A stretch of DNA of 22,028 nt, taken from a bacterium. GTDB taxonomy: Bacteria; Actinomycetota; Acidimicrobiia; Acidimicrobiales; CATQHL01. Shown in pieces: positions 7,946 to 15,861 of this stretch. The notes below the pieces were generated by a model. It saw only the letters and a program-made list of their open reading frames with translations, did not search any database and was not told the DNA's origin. The translations under genes were made by a program, and so were the position numbers. The stretch covers positions 1 to 22,028 of the forward strand of contig JAPONU010000034.1 in the NCBI GenBank assembly GCA_026713745.1. Direction: 5' to 3'. Each line of letters opens with the position of its first letter. Within the stretch, counting starts at the first letter, position 1.

Positions 7946-8242
7946 TCAGCGCGTGCGGACCGACGGGGAGACACCGTCGGCCGCCGGCTGGAGCGCGGCG
8001 ATCAGATCCTCCGAAGCGCCTTGGGTGACGTCCCTGCGGAACGCCTGGCGCAGGCGGTTCGGGGAGGCCGCACGATGCAGGCAACCCTCGTCGCCGGCGC
8101 AGACCCAGGCCCCCCGGCCCGGCAGCGCCCGGCCCACCTGCAGCCGCCCGCCCACGAAGGCGAACCTCACCAGGTCGCCGACCGGGCGCGCGCGGCGGCA
8201 GCCGATGCAGGTGCGGTGCCTCGCGGCCCTCGCGGCGGCTAT
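7946..8242 (-). CDS. ylxR: YlxR family RNA-binding protein with non-standard start codon
   Basis: About 98 residues. The family motifs are clear: HRTCIGCR (Cys12, Cys15), VGDLVRFAF, LPGRGAWVC (Cys48) and a later Cys54. YlxR (DUF448) proteins lie between nusA and infB and are thought to bind RNA; a role in transcriptional or translational regulation has been proposed. No ATG, GTG or TTG occurs in frame near the start. The best candidate is ATA at 8242-8240, which overlaps the nusA TAG as ATAG and has AGGGGAG six bases upstream; GTC just before it is the other option. The nearest ordinary in-frame start is GTG at 8347, inside nusA, which would add 35 low-complexity Arg/Gly residues and lacks a ribosome-binding site. 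Family identity is firm; the start is uncertain. Confidence 0.85.
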   Translation of the reverse strand: MAAARAARHRTCIGCRRARPVGDLVRFAFVGGRLQVGRALPGRGAWVCAGDEGCLHRAASPNRLRQAFRRDVTQGASEDLIAALQPAADGVSPSVRTR

Positions 8243-9432
8243 GACGCGCTCCCCTGTTCGGGCGCCGGTTCCGGGGCGGCCTTGGCCTCGACCTCGGCTT
8301 CGACCTTGACCTCGGGTGCACCAACCCCCGCGGCGCCACCGGTCCACTCGTCGACCGAGATCGTCGGGCCACCCTCGGCGGGTCGCCAGACCTGCTCGCC
8401 GGTGTCCCGATCAATCACCCACTCACCCTCGGCCCAGTCGACCTTTCCGTAGGCCGCCTCGGCGGCGATCTGGGTCTCGCTCTTGATCTCTATGCGCCAA
8501 CCGGTCAGCCGGGCCGCCAGGCGGGCGTTCTGGCCTTCCTTGCCGATCGCCAGGGAGAGTTGGTAGTCGGGCACGATGACCTCGGCGTTGCCCAAGTCCT
8601 CGTCGATCCGGACCTCCTTGACCCGAGCCGGAGAGAGGGCCTTCATGACGAAGTCCGTGGCGTTCTCGGCGTAGGAGACGATGTCGATCTTCTCACCGCG
8701 GAGTTCGTTGACCACGTTGCGGACCCGCGCGCCCCGGGCGCCGACGCACGCCCCCACGGGATCCACGTTCTCGACGTTCGACCACACGGCGATCTTGGTG
8801 CGGTGTCCTGGCTCGCGGGCGCACGCCTTGATCTCGACGGTGCCGTCGGCGATCTCGGGAACCTCGAACTCGAACAGCCGCTTGATTAGCCCCGGATGGG
8901 TGCGGCTGACGACGATCTGGGGCCCCTTGGCGGTCCGGCGGACCTCGACGATGTAGGCCTTCAGGCGGCTCGACGGGTCGGGGCGCTCGTAGGGCACCTG
9001 CTCGGACTGCGGCAGCAGGGCTTCCACCCGGCCGAGATCCAGCAGCGTGTAGCGCGAGTCACTCTGCTGGATGATGCCGGTCACGATGTCGCCCTCGCGC
9101 CCGGCGTACTCCTCGTACTTGAGGTCCCGCTCGGCCTCTCGGATCCGCTGGGTCATGACCTGCCGGGCCGTCTGCGCGGCGATGCGCCCGAAGTTGTCCG
9201 GCGTGACGTCGAGTTCGGGACCGGTGGGTTCCCCGTCGGCGTCGATCTCCTGGGCGAGCACGCGGATGTCCATGGTCTCGGGGTCGATCGTGACCCACGA
9301 GTACTCATATGCGCCCGGCATGCGCTTGTAGGCCGTCTCCAGAGCATCAGCGAGAGCCCCGTAGAGGGTGTCCACCGAGATGCCCTTGTCGGCGGCGAGC
9401 GCCTGCATGGCTTCCAGCATGTCCAGGTTCAC
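8239..9432 (-). CDS. nusA: Transcription termination/antitermination factor NusA
   Basis: 397 residues; binds RNA polymerase and nascent RNA and modulates pausing, termination and antitermination. The N-terminal polymerase-binding domain (about 1-110) starts NLDMLEAMQALAADKGIS. An S1 domain (about 112-180, GDIVTGIIQQ) and two KH domains (about 185-345) follow, with VGARGARV at 230-237 and the strongly conserved DYQLSLAIGKEGQNARLAARL at about 289-309. The C-terminal tail (about 345-397) is Ala/Glu/Pro-rich and there are no C-terminal acidic repeats of the E. coli type, as is usual in actinobacteria. The start GTG 9432-9430 overlaps the rimP stop as GTGA, with AAGGAAGG upstream. Its stop overlaps the putative ylxR start. 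Confidence 0.97.
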   Translation of the reverse strand: MNLDMLEAMQALAADKGISVDTLYGALADALETAYKRMPGAYEYSWVTIDPETMDIRVLAQEIDADGEPTGPELDVTPDNFGRIAAQTARQVMTQRIREAERDLKYEEYAGREGDIVTGIIQQSDSRYTLLDLGRVEALLPQSEQVPYERPDPSSRLKAYIVEVRRTAKGPQIVVSRTHPGLIKRLFEFEVPEIADGTVEIKACAREPGHRTKIAVWSNVENVDPVGACVGARGARVRNVVNELRGEKIDIVSYAENATDFVMKALSPARVKEVRIDEDLGNAEVIVPDYQLSLAIGKEGQNARLAARLTGWRIEIKSETQIAAEAAYGKVDWAEGEWVIDRDTGEQVWRPAEGGPTISVDEWTGGAAGVGAPEVKVEAEVEAKAAPEPAPEQGSAS

Positions 9433-9968
9433 GCGACCGAACCTTCCTTCGGCGCCACGGGGTTGGCGGCCCGCGCGCCGTTGCGGCGCTGGTTGGGCCG
9501 GTCCCAGTCGAACACGGTGCGGGCTCTCTCGACGGACTCCAGGCGGACCTCGGTGCGCCGGCCGTCTGCGGTCTCCAGGGTGATCGACTCGTCGTCGGCT
9601 GAGACGAGCCGGCCCTCGAGCCGGCGCTCGCCGTCGCCGCCGGGCCGGAGTTTCACCGAGACCGGCGATCCGACGGCCTTGCGATACTGCTCGGGTCGCC
9701 GGAGCGGACGCTCGATCCCCGGGCTGGTGATCTCGAGCGTGTAGCGGGACGGAACCGGGTCAGCGGCATCCAGTTCAGCCGAGAGGGTGCGGGTCACCAG
9801 CACCAGGGTGCCGCTGTCGATGCCTTCGGCGGTGTCAACGGTGAGGCGCAGCCGGCCACCGCCCCACTGCACGTCTTCCAACTCCACCCCCAGGGGTTCC
9901 AGCAGCGGGGCGGCGAGGGTACGGACGCGCGTCTCAACACCGTTGGTGCTCTCTGTGCGCTCGCCCAT
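9429..9968 (-). CDS. rimP: Ribosome maturation factor RimP
   Basis: 179 residues; cytosolic factor for maturation of the 30S subunit. Visible features are LEPLGVELEDVQW, LRLTVDTAEGIDSGTLVLVTRTLSAELD, YTLEITSPGIERPLRRPEQY (the family signature, about 76-95), and a C-terminal SH3-like part ending in LESVERARTVFDW. The frame is open further upstream, but ATG at 9968-9966 gives the normal N-terminus and has GGAG about 8 bases before it. First gene of the rimP-nusA-ylxR-infB string, it is preceded by a 214-base leader region with a probable promoter and two hairpins. The stop overlaps the nusA start. Confidence 0.95.
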   Translation of the reverse strand: MGERTESTNGVETRVRTLAAPLLEPLGVELEDVQWGGGRLRLTVDTAEGIDSGTLVLVTRTLSAELDAADPVPSRYTLEITSPGIERPLRRPEQYRKAVGSPVSVKLRPGGDGERRLEGRLVSADDESITLETADGRRTEVRLESVERARTVFDWDRPNQRRNGARAANPVAPKEGSVA

Positions 9969-10006
9969 CCGTCCCGCTCCGTCCCGGGTTTCGTTTCGTC
10001 GTGCGG

Positions 10007-10030
10007 GCTTCGACCCGCTCGTGTCGAAGC
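10007..10030 (-). promoter_or_regulatory. Second hairpin in the rimP-nusA leader
   Basis: A perfect 8-bp stem, GCTTCGAC and GTCGAAGC on the transcript strand, with an 8-base loop (10015-10022). It lies between the terminator-like hairpin and the rimP start, 39 bases upstream of the ATG. It may be part of a leader structure or a transcript-stabilising or processing element; no T-tract follows. Confidence 0.5.
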
Positions 10031-10063
10031 TCACCCGCTGCCACTGGTCACCAATCGACAACA

Positions 10064-10088
10064 AGGGCGTGGGACCCGCCCACGCCCT
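10064..10088 (-). terminator. Terminator-like hairpin between ispG and rimP (possible attenuator)
   Basis: A perfect 10-bp stem, AGGGCGTGGG and CCCACGCCCT on the transcript strand, with a 5-base loop CGGGT. It is followed by TGTTGT, a modest T-rich run. This is the strongest hairpin in the window. It could end the transcript of the ispG group, or, if the -10 element at 10117-10122 is real, act as an attenuator within the rimP-nusA-infB leader. Confidence 0.65.
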
Positions 10089-10116
10089 GTCTGCCAGTTG
10101 ACCTGAAGCAGCCCCG

Positions 10117-10122
10117 AGTATA
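10117..10122 (-). promoter_or_regulatory. Candidate promoter -10 element for the rimP-nusA-infB operon
   Basis: TATACT on the minus strand, one base from the TATAAT consensus, in an otherwise very GC-rich gap just after ispG. A transcript would start near 10110 and have a leader of about 140 bases. No good -35 hexamer is seen at 16-18 bases; TTGCGG lies too far away (26 bases). Support is therefore only the -10 and its context. Confidence 0.45.
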
Positions 10123-10132
10123 ACGCTGAGAG

Positions 10133-10142
10133 GTTCGCGAAC
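10133..10142. promoter_or_regulatory. Perfect 10-base palindrome next to the rimP promoter candidate
   Basis: gttcgcgaac is a perfect palindrome located 10 bases upstream of the -10 candidate, in the spacer/-35 area. The position fits a repressor operator, but no regulator can be named; the half-sites are in the opposite order from an actinobacterial LexA box. Confidence 0.35.
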
Positions 10143-10182
10143 GCGGTGCCGCAACCCGGCGCGCGGCCCGATGAAGCGTCGC

Positions 10183-11412
10183 TCAGGTGGTGGCGGCCCG
10201 GCGCACGATGTCGACCCGCGCGGCGGTGTCGTTGGCGTCGGCGCCCTGCGTGGCGAGCAGAACCGAGCGATCCCGTTCGGCCTCCCGGCCGGCCCGGTCG
10301 GTGTCGGCACGAGCCAGCGCCGCCTCGACACCCTCGGCACAGATCAGCTCGGCCCAGGACACCAGAGCGTCCACCATCTCGTCCTCGGGCACGACGGCCA
10401 CGTTCTGGCCCTTCACGAAGAGGTGGCCGCGCCCGCGCCCCGCGGCGATCCCCAGGTCGGCGTCGCGTGCCTCACCGGGACCGTTGACGACGCATCCCAT
10501 GACGGCCACCTGCAGCGGGATCTCCCGCTCCCCGAACGCCTCCAGCGCATCGGCAGCGATCTTGAACACGTCCACCTCCGCCCGGCCGCAGCTCGGACAG
10601 GCGATGAGGTCCACGTTCTTGCGCTCGCGCAGGCCGAGAGCCTCGAGCAGCGTGCGACCCGCGCGGGCCTCGGTCACCGGGTCGGCGGTCAGCGAGTACC
10701 GGATGGTGTCACCGATGCCTTCGGCGAGCAGCGTGGCGATACCCGCAGTGGACTTCACCACGCCCGCCGGCGGCGGGCCGGCCTCGGTCACGCCGAGGTG
10801 CAGCGGATGATCGGTGACCGCGGCCAGCTGCCGGTAGGCGTCGATCATCAGCGGCACGCTGGAGGCCTTGACGGAGATCTTCACCAGGTCGAAGTCCACC
10901 TCGGCGAAGTAGGCCAGCTCGTCGAGCGCTGAGCAGACCATCGCCTCGGCGGTCACCTTCCCCCCGTAGCGGGCATACAGATCGGGATGCAGGGACCCGC
11001 CGTTCACGCCGATGCGGATCGGCACGCCCCTGTCCCGGCACTCGGCAGCCACGGTCTTGATGTGCTCGGGGCGCCGGATGTTCCCCGGGTTCAGCCTGAG
11101 GCACGCCACGTTCGCCTCGAGGGCGGCGAGTGCCATGCGGTACTGGTGGTGGATGTCGGCGATGATCGGGACCGGCGAACGCGGCACGATCGCCGCCAGA
11201 CCCTCAGCGGCTTCGATCTCGTTGCAGGTGCACCGCACGATGTCGGCCCCGGCGGCGGCGAGCGCATAGATCTGCGCCAGCGTGCCTTCGACATCGGCGG
11301 TCTTCGTGGTTGTCATCGACTGCACCGAGATGGGCGCGTCGCCTCCCACGGCGACCTCGCCGACCATCACCTGACGGGTCCGGCGTCGCGGGAACGTGGC
11401 TTGAATCTCCAC
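10183..11412 (-). CDS. ispG: 4-hydroxy-3-methylbut-2-enyl diphosphate synthase
   Basis: 409 residues; the [4Fe-4S] enzyme that makes HMBPP from MEcPP in the MEP isoprenoid pathway. The N-terminal TIM-barrel part carries ISVQSMTTTKT, RCTCNEIEAAE and ADIHHQYRMAL. The cluster ligands are seen as C272 and C275 in CPSCGR, C307 in MGCVVNGPGEA and E314, matching the family pattern. About 35 residues at the C-terminus (from about 370, charged and Ala-rich) go beyond the usual end. The start is GTG at 11412-11410 with AAAGGA about 7 bases upstream. It follows rseP by 28 bases, and with dxr this locus holds two MEP steps; the dxr-rseP-ispG order is typical of actinobacteria. Confidence 0.97.
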   Translation of the reverse strand: MEIQATFPRRRTRQVMVGEVAVGGDAPISVQSMTTTKTADVEGTLAQIYALAAAGADIVRCTCNEIEAAEGLAAIVPRSPVPIIADIHHQYRMALAALEANVACLRLNPGNIRRPEHIKTVAAECRDRGVPIRIGVNGGSLHPDLYARYGGKVTAEAMVCSALDELAYFAEVDFDLVKISVKASSVPLMIDAYRQLAAVTDHPLHLGVTEAGPPPAGVVKSTAGIATLLAEGIGDTIRYSLTADPVTEARAGRTLLEALGLRERKNVDLIACPSCGRAEVDVFKIAADALEAFGEREIPLQVAVMGCVVNGPGEARDADLGIAAGRGRGHLFVKGQNVAVVPEDEMVDALVSWAELICAEGVEAALARADTDRAGREAERDRSVLLATQGADANDTAARVDIVRRAATT

Positions 11413-11440
11413 TATTTCGTCCTTTCGGGCCGATCCTGGC

Positions 11441-12802
11441 TTAGCCGGGCAGGTTCAGCGGGTCGGCGATGTCACGAGAGAGCGCCACAAGTCCGACGGT
11501 CACCAGCACGATGACGAACACGTAGGCGGCCGGCAGCATCTTGGCGACGTCGGCCCGGTACTGCCGCCCACCGAAGGACCGCAGCCGCTCGTAGGTGGCG
11601 ATGACCACGTGACCTCCATCGAGTGGAAGCAGGGGGAACATGTTCAGCACCCCGAAGAACACGTTGATGAAGGCAAGGAAGGCCAGCAGGGCCGCAACGT
11701 CCTCCTCTGCCAGCGAGCCGCCGATCTGGGCCACGCCCACCACCGAGACGACCCGGTTGGCATCGCCGGTACCGACGTCTCCGGTGGCGACCTCGTCCGA
11801 CTCGAAGTCGACCAGCGGGCCGAGCAGGCCGTCGAGCCCCTCGAGGCTGAACAGCCCGGCAATACCCTCCGCCGTGGCGCGCACCACCAGCCCGAAGTCC
11901 GACAGCGAACGCCCCAGGCCGGCCACCGGATTCGCGCGCGACGGGGGCCCCAACTCGGGGCCGACGCCCAGGAAGCCCGACGTGCCGTCGCGGGGCGCCA
12001 CGCCGATGGTGCCCCGGAGTTGGAGCATCTCGCCGTCGCGGACCACGGTGACGGCGGCGGGCCGGTTCGCCAGGTCGGCGAGCGCGCCGCGCAGGTCTCC
12101 GAAGTTCTCGATGTCGCGGTCCTCGACGGCGGTGATGCGGTCACCGGGCTGCAACCCCATCGTCGCCGCCGGGCTCTCGGGCACGACGCGCGAGACCTGC
12201 CAGCGGGGGGTCTGCGTCACGTCGGGGCGGTCGAAGCCGTGATATCCGACCGCCGAGTAGAGCACCCACAGCAGCAGGATCGCCAGCAGGAAGTGCACCG
12301 CCGAACCTGCCACGGCGACCGACATGCGCCGCCAGTAGGGCTTTGCGCGATACGTGCGGTGTTCCTCGACGGGATCCACCCGCTCGAGGTTGTTCATGCC
12401 GAGGATGCGGACGTAGGCCCCTGCCAGGATCGCCTTGATCCCATAGGTCGTCTCGCCCCGGCGGATCGACCACAGGCGCGGCCCGAAGCCCACGTAGAAC
12501 TCGCTCACCTTCATGCCCGCCCAACGCGCGGTCAGGAAGTGCCCCAACTCGTGGAGGACCACGATGCCGATGAGTGCCAGCACCACGATGAGGACGGGCA
12601 CACCGCCGAAGACCCCGAGCGCAGCCAGAGCCCCCAGGACGAGCGCCAACCGCATCCAGGACGACACCGCCGGAGACAGCGCGGGCCGCCGCGGCGCCGT
12701 CGGATGCCGCGGCCGGCGACCCGACGGCCACGCGATCCAACCCCGCGGGCGGTCGGTCCGGCCGGCAGCGGCGCCCCGCCGGGATGGGCTCTCGCTGCTC
12801 AT
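11441..12802 (-). CDS. rseP: Site-2 membrane metalloprotease (RseP / Rip1 type)
   Basis: 453 residues; intramembrane zinc protease that cleaves membrane proteins such as anti-sigma factors. A 48-residue basic, Pro/Arg-rich N-terminus precedes the first membrane helix (about 51-83). The zinc motif HELGH is at 84-88 and the third ligand is in NMFPLLPLDGG (387-397). A second helix lies near 160-186, one PDZ domain at about 195-270, and further helices at about 370-390 and 424-442. One PDZ domain, as in actinobacterial Rip1, contrasts with two in E. coli RseP. The ATG at 12802-12800 overlaps the dxr TGA as ATGA; the frame is open further upstream, but that is inside dxr. The long N-terminal extension is the only unusual part. 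Confidence 0.93.
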   Translation of the reverse strand: MSSESPSRRGAAAGRTDRPRGWIAWPSGRRPRHPTAPRRPALSPAVSSWMRLALVLGALAALGVFGGVPVLIVVLALIGIVVLHELGHFLTARWAGMKVSEFYVGFGPRLWSIRRGETTYGIKAILAGAYVRILGMNNLERVDPVEEHRTYRAKPYWRRMSVAVAGSAVHFLLAILLLWVLYSAVGYHGFDRPDVTQTPRWQVSRVVPESPAATMGLQPGDRITAVEDRDIENFGDLRGALADLANRPAAVTVVRDGEMLQLRGTIGVAPRDGTSGFLGVGPELGPPSRANPVAGLGRSLSDFGLVVRATAEGIAGLFSLEGLDGLLGPLVDFESDEVATGDVGTGDANRVVSVVGVAQIGGSLAEEDVAALLAFLAFINVFFGVLNMFPLLPLDGGHVVIATYERLRSFGGRQYRADVAKMLPAAYVFVIVLVTVGLVALSRDIADPLNLPG

Positions 12803-13977
12803 GCGGCCGCCCGCCGTGCCACCAGCGCGGCCGCGGCGCGGCGCGCCCGGTCGTCGGCCTCCAGCACGGACTCCAGACTGTCGGCCCGCTGCACCGGGTC
12901 GGCCTGCAACACGCCGTCGATGATCTCGGCGATGGCCATCCAGGAGATGGCGCCCTCCAGGAAAGCCTCGACGGCCACCTCGTTGGCCGCGCTGAGCACC
13001 GCCGGAGCCGTCTCGCCGCGCCGACCGGCCTCGTAGGCCAGCGCCAGACACACGAACACGTCACGGCGCGGCGGTTCGAAGTCGAGCCTCCCCAGGGCCG
13101 TCCAGTCGATCGGACCGTAGGCGCAATCCAGCCGGTCCGGGTAGCCGATGGCGTAGCCGATGCACAGGCGCATGTCCGGCATCGAGAGCTGCGCCATCGT
13201 GGCACCGTCGACATACTCCACCATGGAGTGCACCACCGACTGCGGGTGCACGACGACGTCTATCCGGTCGTAGTCCACGCCGAACAGCTCATGGGCCTCG
13301 ATGACTTCGAGTCCCTTGTTCATCAGCGTGGAGGAGTCGACGGTGATCTTGGGCCCCATGTCCCAGGTGGGGTGCGCGAGCGCCTCGCCGGCGGTCACCG
13401 ACGCCAGTTCAGCGCGTGAGCGCCCCCGGAAGGGCCCCCCGCTGGCCGTCAGCAGGATGCGGGCGACCTGATCTACACGGTCGGGCTCGCCGAGCGTGTC
13501 GTTTGCTCGCAGGCACTGGTGAACCGCGCAATGTTCGCTGTCGACCGGAACGAGTTCCGCGCCGGGCGTCGCCAGGGCACGTGCCACCACGGGGCCGGCG
13601 GCGATCAGCGACTCCTTGTTCGCCAGAGCCAGGCGCCGCCCGGCCTCCAGGACCGCCATCGTCACCGGCAGCCCCGCGAAGCCCACGACGCCGTTGACCG
13701 TCACATCCGCGGTGACCGCCGCGTCGGCCAGGGCCTCGGGCCCGGCCAGGAGTTCGATGCCGGGCGGCAACAGCCGCGCCAGGCGTGGGGCCGCGGACGC
13801 ATCGGCCAGCGCCACCAACTTCGGTCGCACGGCACGGGCCTGCGCCGCGAGCGCTTCGACTGAGCGGCCGGCGCCCAGGGCGGTAACTTCGTACCGGTCC
13901 GCGCAGGCCGCGGTGACCTCCAGCGTCTGGACGCCGATAGAGCCCGTGGACCCCATCACGGCGAGCGTTGTGCCCAT
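12799..13977 (-). CDS. dxr: 1-deoxy-D-xylulose 5-phosphate reductoisomerase
   Basis: 392 residues; converts DXP to MEP with NADPH, the committed step of the MEP pathway. The nucleotide loop GSTGSIG is at 9-15, LANKESLIAAG at about 117-127, the metal ligands D146 and E148 in VPVDSEHCAVHQ, and E224 in MNKGLEVIEAH. HPQSVVHSMVEY follows at about 244-255. The C-terminal helical domain is present, so the protein looks complete and active. The ATG at 13977-13975 follows a strong AAGGAGG. The stop overlaps the rseP start. The 93-base gap to cdsA (13978-14070) shows no clear signal. Confidence 0.97.
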   Translation of the reverse strand: MGTTLAVMGSTGSIGVQTLEVTAACADRYEVTALGAGRSVEALAAQARAVRPKLVALADASAAPRLARLLPPGIELLAGPEALADAAVTADVTVNGVVGFAGLPVTMAVLEAGRRLALANKESLIAAGPVVARALATPGAELVPVDSEHCAVHQCLRANDTLGEPDRVDQVARILLTASGGPFRGRSRAELASVTAGEALAHPTWDMGPKITVDSSTLMNKGLEVIEAHELFGVDYDRIDVVVHPQSVVHSMVEYVDGATMAQLSMPDMRLCIGYAIGYPDRLDCAYGPIDWTALGRLDFEPPRRDVFVCLALAYEAGRRGETAPAVLSAANEVAVEAFLEGAISWMAIAEIIDGVLQADPVQRADSLESVLEADDRARRAAAALVARRAAA

Positions 13978-14070
13978 GGCCCTCCTTCGGCGCCAGTCTA
14001 CGGGCGAAGGGATCGGAGCCGAAGTCCGTGCGGTGCGCGCCGCCGGGGCCCGCCCGGGGCCACCGCAGGG

Positions 14071-15243
14071 CTAGATCACGTCGATGAGGAGCGCCAGCCC
14101 CCAGGTGGCCGGCATGGCGAAGAGCATCCCGTCGAACCGGTCCAGAACGCCCCCGTGGCCCGGCAACAGGTTGCCCATGTCCTTGATGCCCAGGTCGCGT
14201 TTGATCATCGACTCCGAGAGGTCGCCCAGCGTCGCCGCCACGGCGACCACCACTCCCAACACGAGTGCGTGCGAGACCGATCCGGGATTGTCACCCCACG
14301 GATCTATCCGTCCCACTCCCAGGATCACCGCGCAGGCCACCACGGCGAGCACGATGCCGCCGATGAGACCCTCCACGGTCTTGTTGGGGCTCGCCTTGGA
14401 AAGCGCGGTGCGCCCGAACAGCCGCCCCACAACCCAGGCGCCGACGTCGTAGCCGACGGTGCCCACGACCGCTCCGAAGAGCAGTCCGGTGCCCTTGTCG
14501 TGGGTCAGCATGAGGGCCCCGAAACTCCCCAGAACCGCCACGTATCCCACGCCGAAGAGCGTGATCGCCACGTTGGGCACGGGCCGCTCGGAGGTCACGC
14601 CGACGAGGTGCCAGCAGAGTGCGGCCATGACGACCAGCCCGAGGGCCAGGGGGTAGGCCTCGGCTCCCCGCCAGTAGACCGCCACGGGCAACCCGACGGC
14701 CGCAACCAGCCCCACGAGGGTGGCGGGTTGGTAGCCGACCTGACGCGTGGCGCCGAAGAACTCTCCGGCGGCCAGAACCATCAGCACACAGAGCAGCACG
14801 AGTGTGAGGATCGGACTGACCCAGAAGCACACGATGGCCACTGCGCAAAGCGCCGCGCCGGTGAGGATCGCGGGCCCCAGCCGCCGATCCGAACTCCGCT
14901 CACGCGCCCCGATGGGCGGTGGCGGCTCGGCACCGTGCCAGACATCGTCGTCCTCGCCGAAGAACTGCACCCCCGCCGCGGTGTCGGTTACGCCGACCTC
15001 GGCCGCCTGAGGGTGCTGCTCGGTGAGGTAGCCCACGTCGAGTCCCTCGTCGCCGCCATCGGCGGCACCCCAAGTGGGACTTCCCTCACTGAAGGTGTCC
15101 CAGGCCTCCTCGGCCGGCTCGACATCGGGTTCTACCTCCCAGACGCCGTCGTCGGCACCCTCCGTGTAGCTCTCGTGGAGGTCGGCGTCGCCGCCCTCCC
15201 ATTCCTCCGGCCCGGCCGGGTCGTAGGGGTTATCTCGATCCAC
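14071..15243 (-). CDS. cdsA: Phosphatidate cytidylyltransferase with acidic N-terminal extension
   Basis: 390 residues; makes CDP-diacylglycerol from phosphatidate and CTP in the cytoplasmic membrane. About eight membrane segments fill residues 120-390. The signature is SPNKTVEGLIGG (about 285-296) and GDLSESMIKRDLGIKDMG (340-357) leading to LPGHGGVLDRFDG. The first 120 residues are soluble, strongly acidic and Trp-rich, with no recognised domain. The GTG at 15243-15241 has GAGGAG 7 bases upstream, so the extension is probably genuinely translated. It follows frr by 15 bases; frr-cdsA is a common bacterial order. Confidence 0.94.
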   Translation of the reverse strand: MDRDNPYDPAGPEEWEGGDADLHESYTEGADDGVWEVEPDVEPAEEAWDTFSEGSPTWGAADGGDEGLDVGYLTEQHPQAAEVGVTDTAAGVQFFGEDDDVWHGAEPPPPIGARERSSDRRLGPAILTGAALCAVAIVCFWVSPILTLVLLCVLMVLAAGEFFGATRQVGYQPATLVGLVAAVGLPVAVYWRGAEAYPLALGLVVMAALCWHLVGVTSERPVPNVAITLFGVGYVAVLGSFGALMLTHDKGTGLLFGAVVGTVGYDVGAWVVGRLFGRTALSKASPNKTVEGLIGGIVLAVVACAVILGVGRIDPWGDNPGSVSHALVLGVVVAVAATLGDLSESMIKRDLGIKDMGNLLPGHGGVLDRFDGMLFAMPATWGLALLIDVI

Positions 15244-15258
15244 TGGCGCGCTCCTCTG

Positions 15259-15828
15259 TCAGACCTGCATCAGTTCGGTTTCCTTGGCCTCGAGGGCCGC
15301 TCCGACTTGTTCTTCGAATTCCTGGGTCATCTCGTCCAGGCGCCGCTGCCCGCGCCGGCTGTCGTCCTCGGAGATGTCCCCGTCGCGCTTGAGCGTGTCC
15401 AGATCCTGGCGCGCCGCGCGCCGTGAGCCGCGCAACGCCACGCGACCGGACTCGGCCATCGCGCGGACCAGCCGGACCAGCTCGCGGCGGCGCTCCTCGG
15501 TCAGCGGCGGGAAGTGCAGTCGCACCACCGACCCGTCGGTGCTGGGGTTGAACCCCAGATCGGCACGCTGGATGGCCTTCTGGATCGCCTCGATCGAGCG
15601 CTTGTCGTACGGCGAGATGACCAGCATCTGGACGTCGGGAACGCTGAAGCCGGCGATCTGCTGCAGGCTCACTTCCGCCCCGTGGTAGTTCACACTGAGC
15701 CGCTCCACCAGCGCGGAGGTGGCCCGGCCGGTTCGTACACCGCTGAACTCCCTGCGGGCGTGCGCGACGGCCCGCTCCATCCTGTCGCGCGCCTCGGAGA
15801 CCACGATCTCGATCAACTCTTCACTCAT
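15259..15828 (-). CDS. frr: Ribosome recycling factor
   Basis: 189 residues, close to the family's usual 185. With EF-G it splits post-termination ribosomes in the cytosol. Visible features are RREFSGVRTGRATSALVE (the N-terminal helix with conserved RTGRA), VPDVQMLVISPYDKRSIEAIQKAI, LGFNPSTDGSVVRLHFPPLTEERR, and a long C-terminal three-helix bundle segment. The segment VALRGSRRAARQDLDTLK differs slightly from the common VAIRNIRRDA form. The ATG at 15828-15826 lies 33 bases after pyrH; only a weak GAGG is seen upstream. The pyrH-frr order is standard. Confidence 0.97.
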   Translation of the reverse strand: MSEELIEIVVSEARDRMERAVAHARREFSGVRTGRATSALVERLSVNYHGAEVSLQQIAGFSVPDVQMLVISPYDKRSIEAIQKAIQRADLGFNPSTDGSVVRLHFPPLTEERRRELVRLVRAMAESGRVALRGSRRAARQDLDTLKRDGDISEDDSRRGQRRLDEMTQEFEEQVGAALEAKETELMQV

Positions 15829-15861
15829 GCGGCACTCGCCTCGCAGTGCAACCGCGAGCTC

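Noticed and set aside
5283..8309. Open frame of about 1,000 codons on the plus strand opposite infB and ylxR
   Set aside because: Low-complexity Arg/Gly/His-rich translation without domains, lying opposite a clear IF2 gene; an antisense shadow.
7923..8414. Upstream in-frame extension of infB by 164 codons
   Set aside because: The extension is Arg/Pro/Gly-rich, overlaps ylxR in another frame, and the conserved IF2 N-terminus with a good ribosome-binding site starts at 7922.
10133..10142. LexA (SOS) box upstream of rimP
   Set aside because: The palindrome gttcgcgaac has half-sites in the reverse order and no central spacer compared with the actinobacterial LexA pattern.
13995..14000. TAGACT on the minus strand as a possible -10 of a dxr promoter
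   Set aside because: The hexamer at 17 bases upstream (TTCGGC) matches the -35 consensus poorly, and the -10 is only 18 bases from the ATG.
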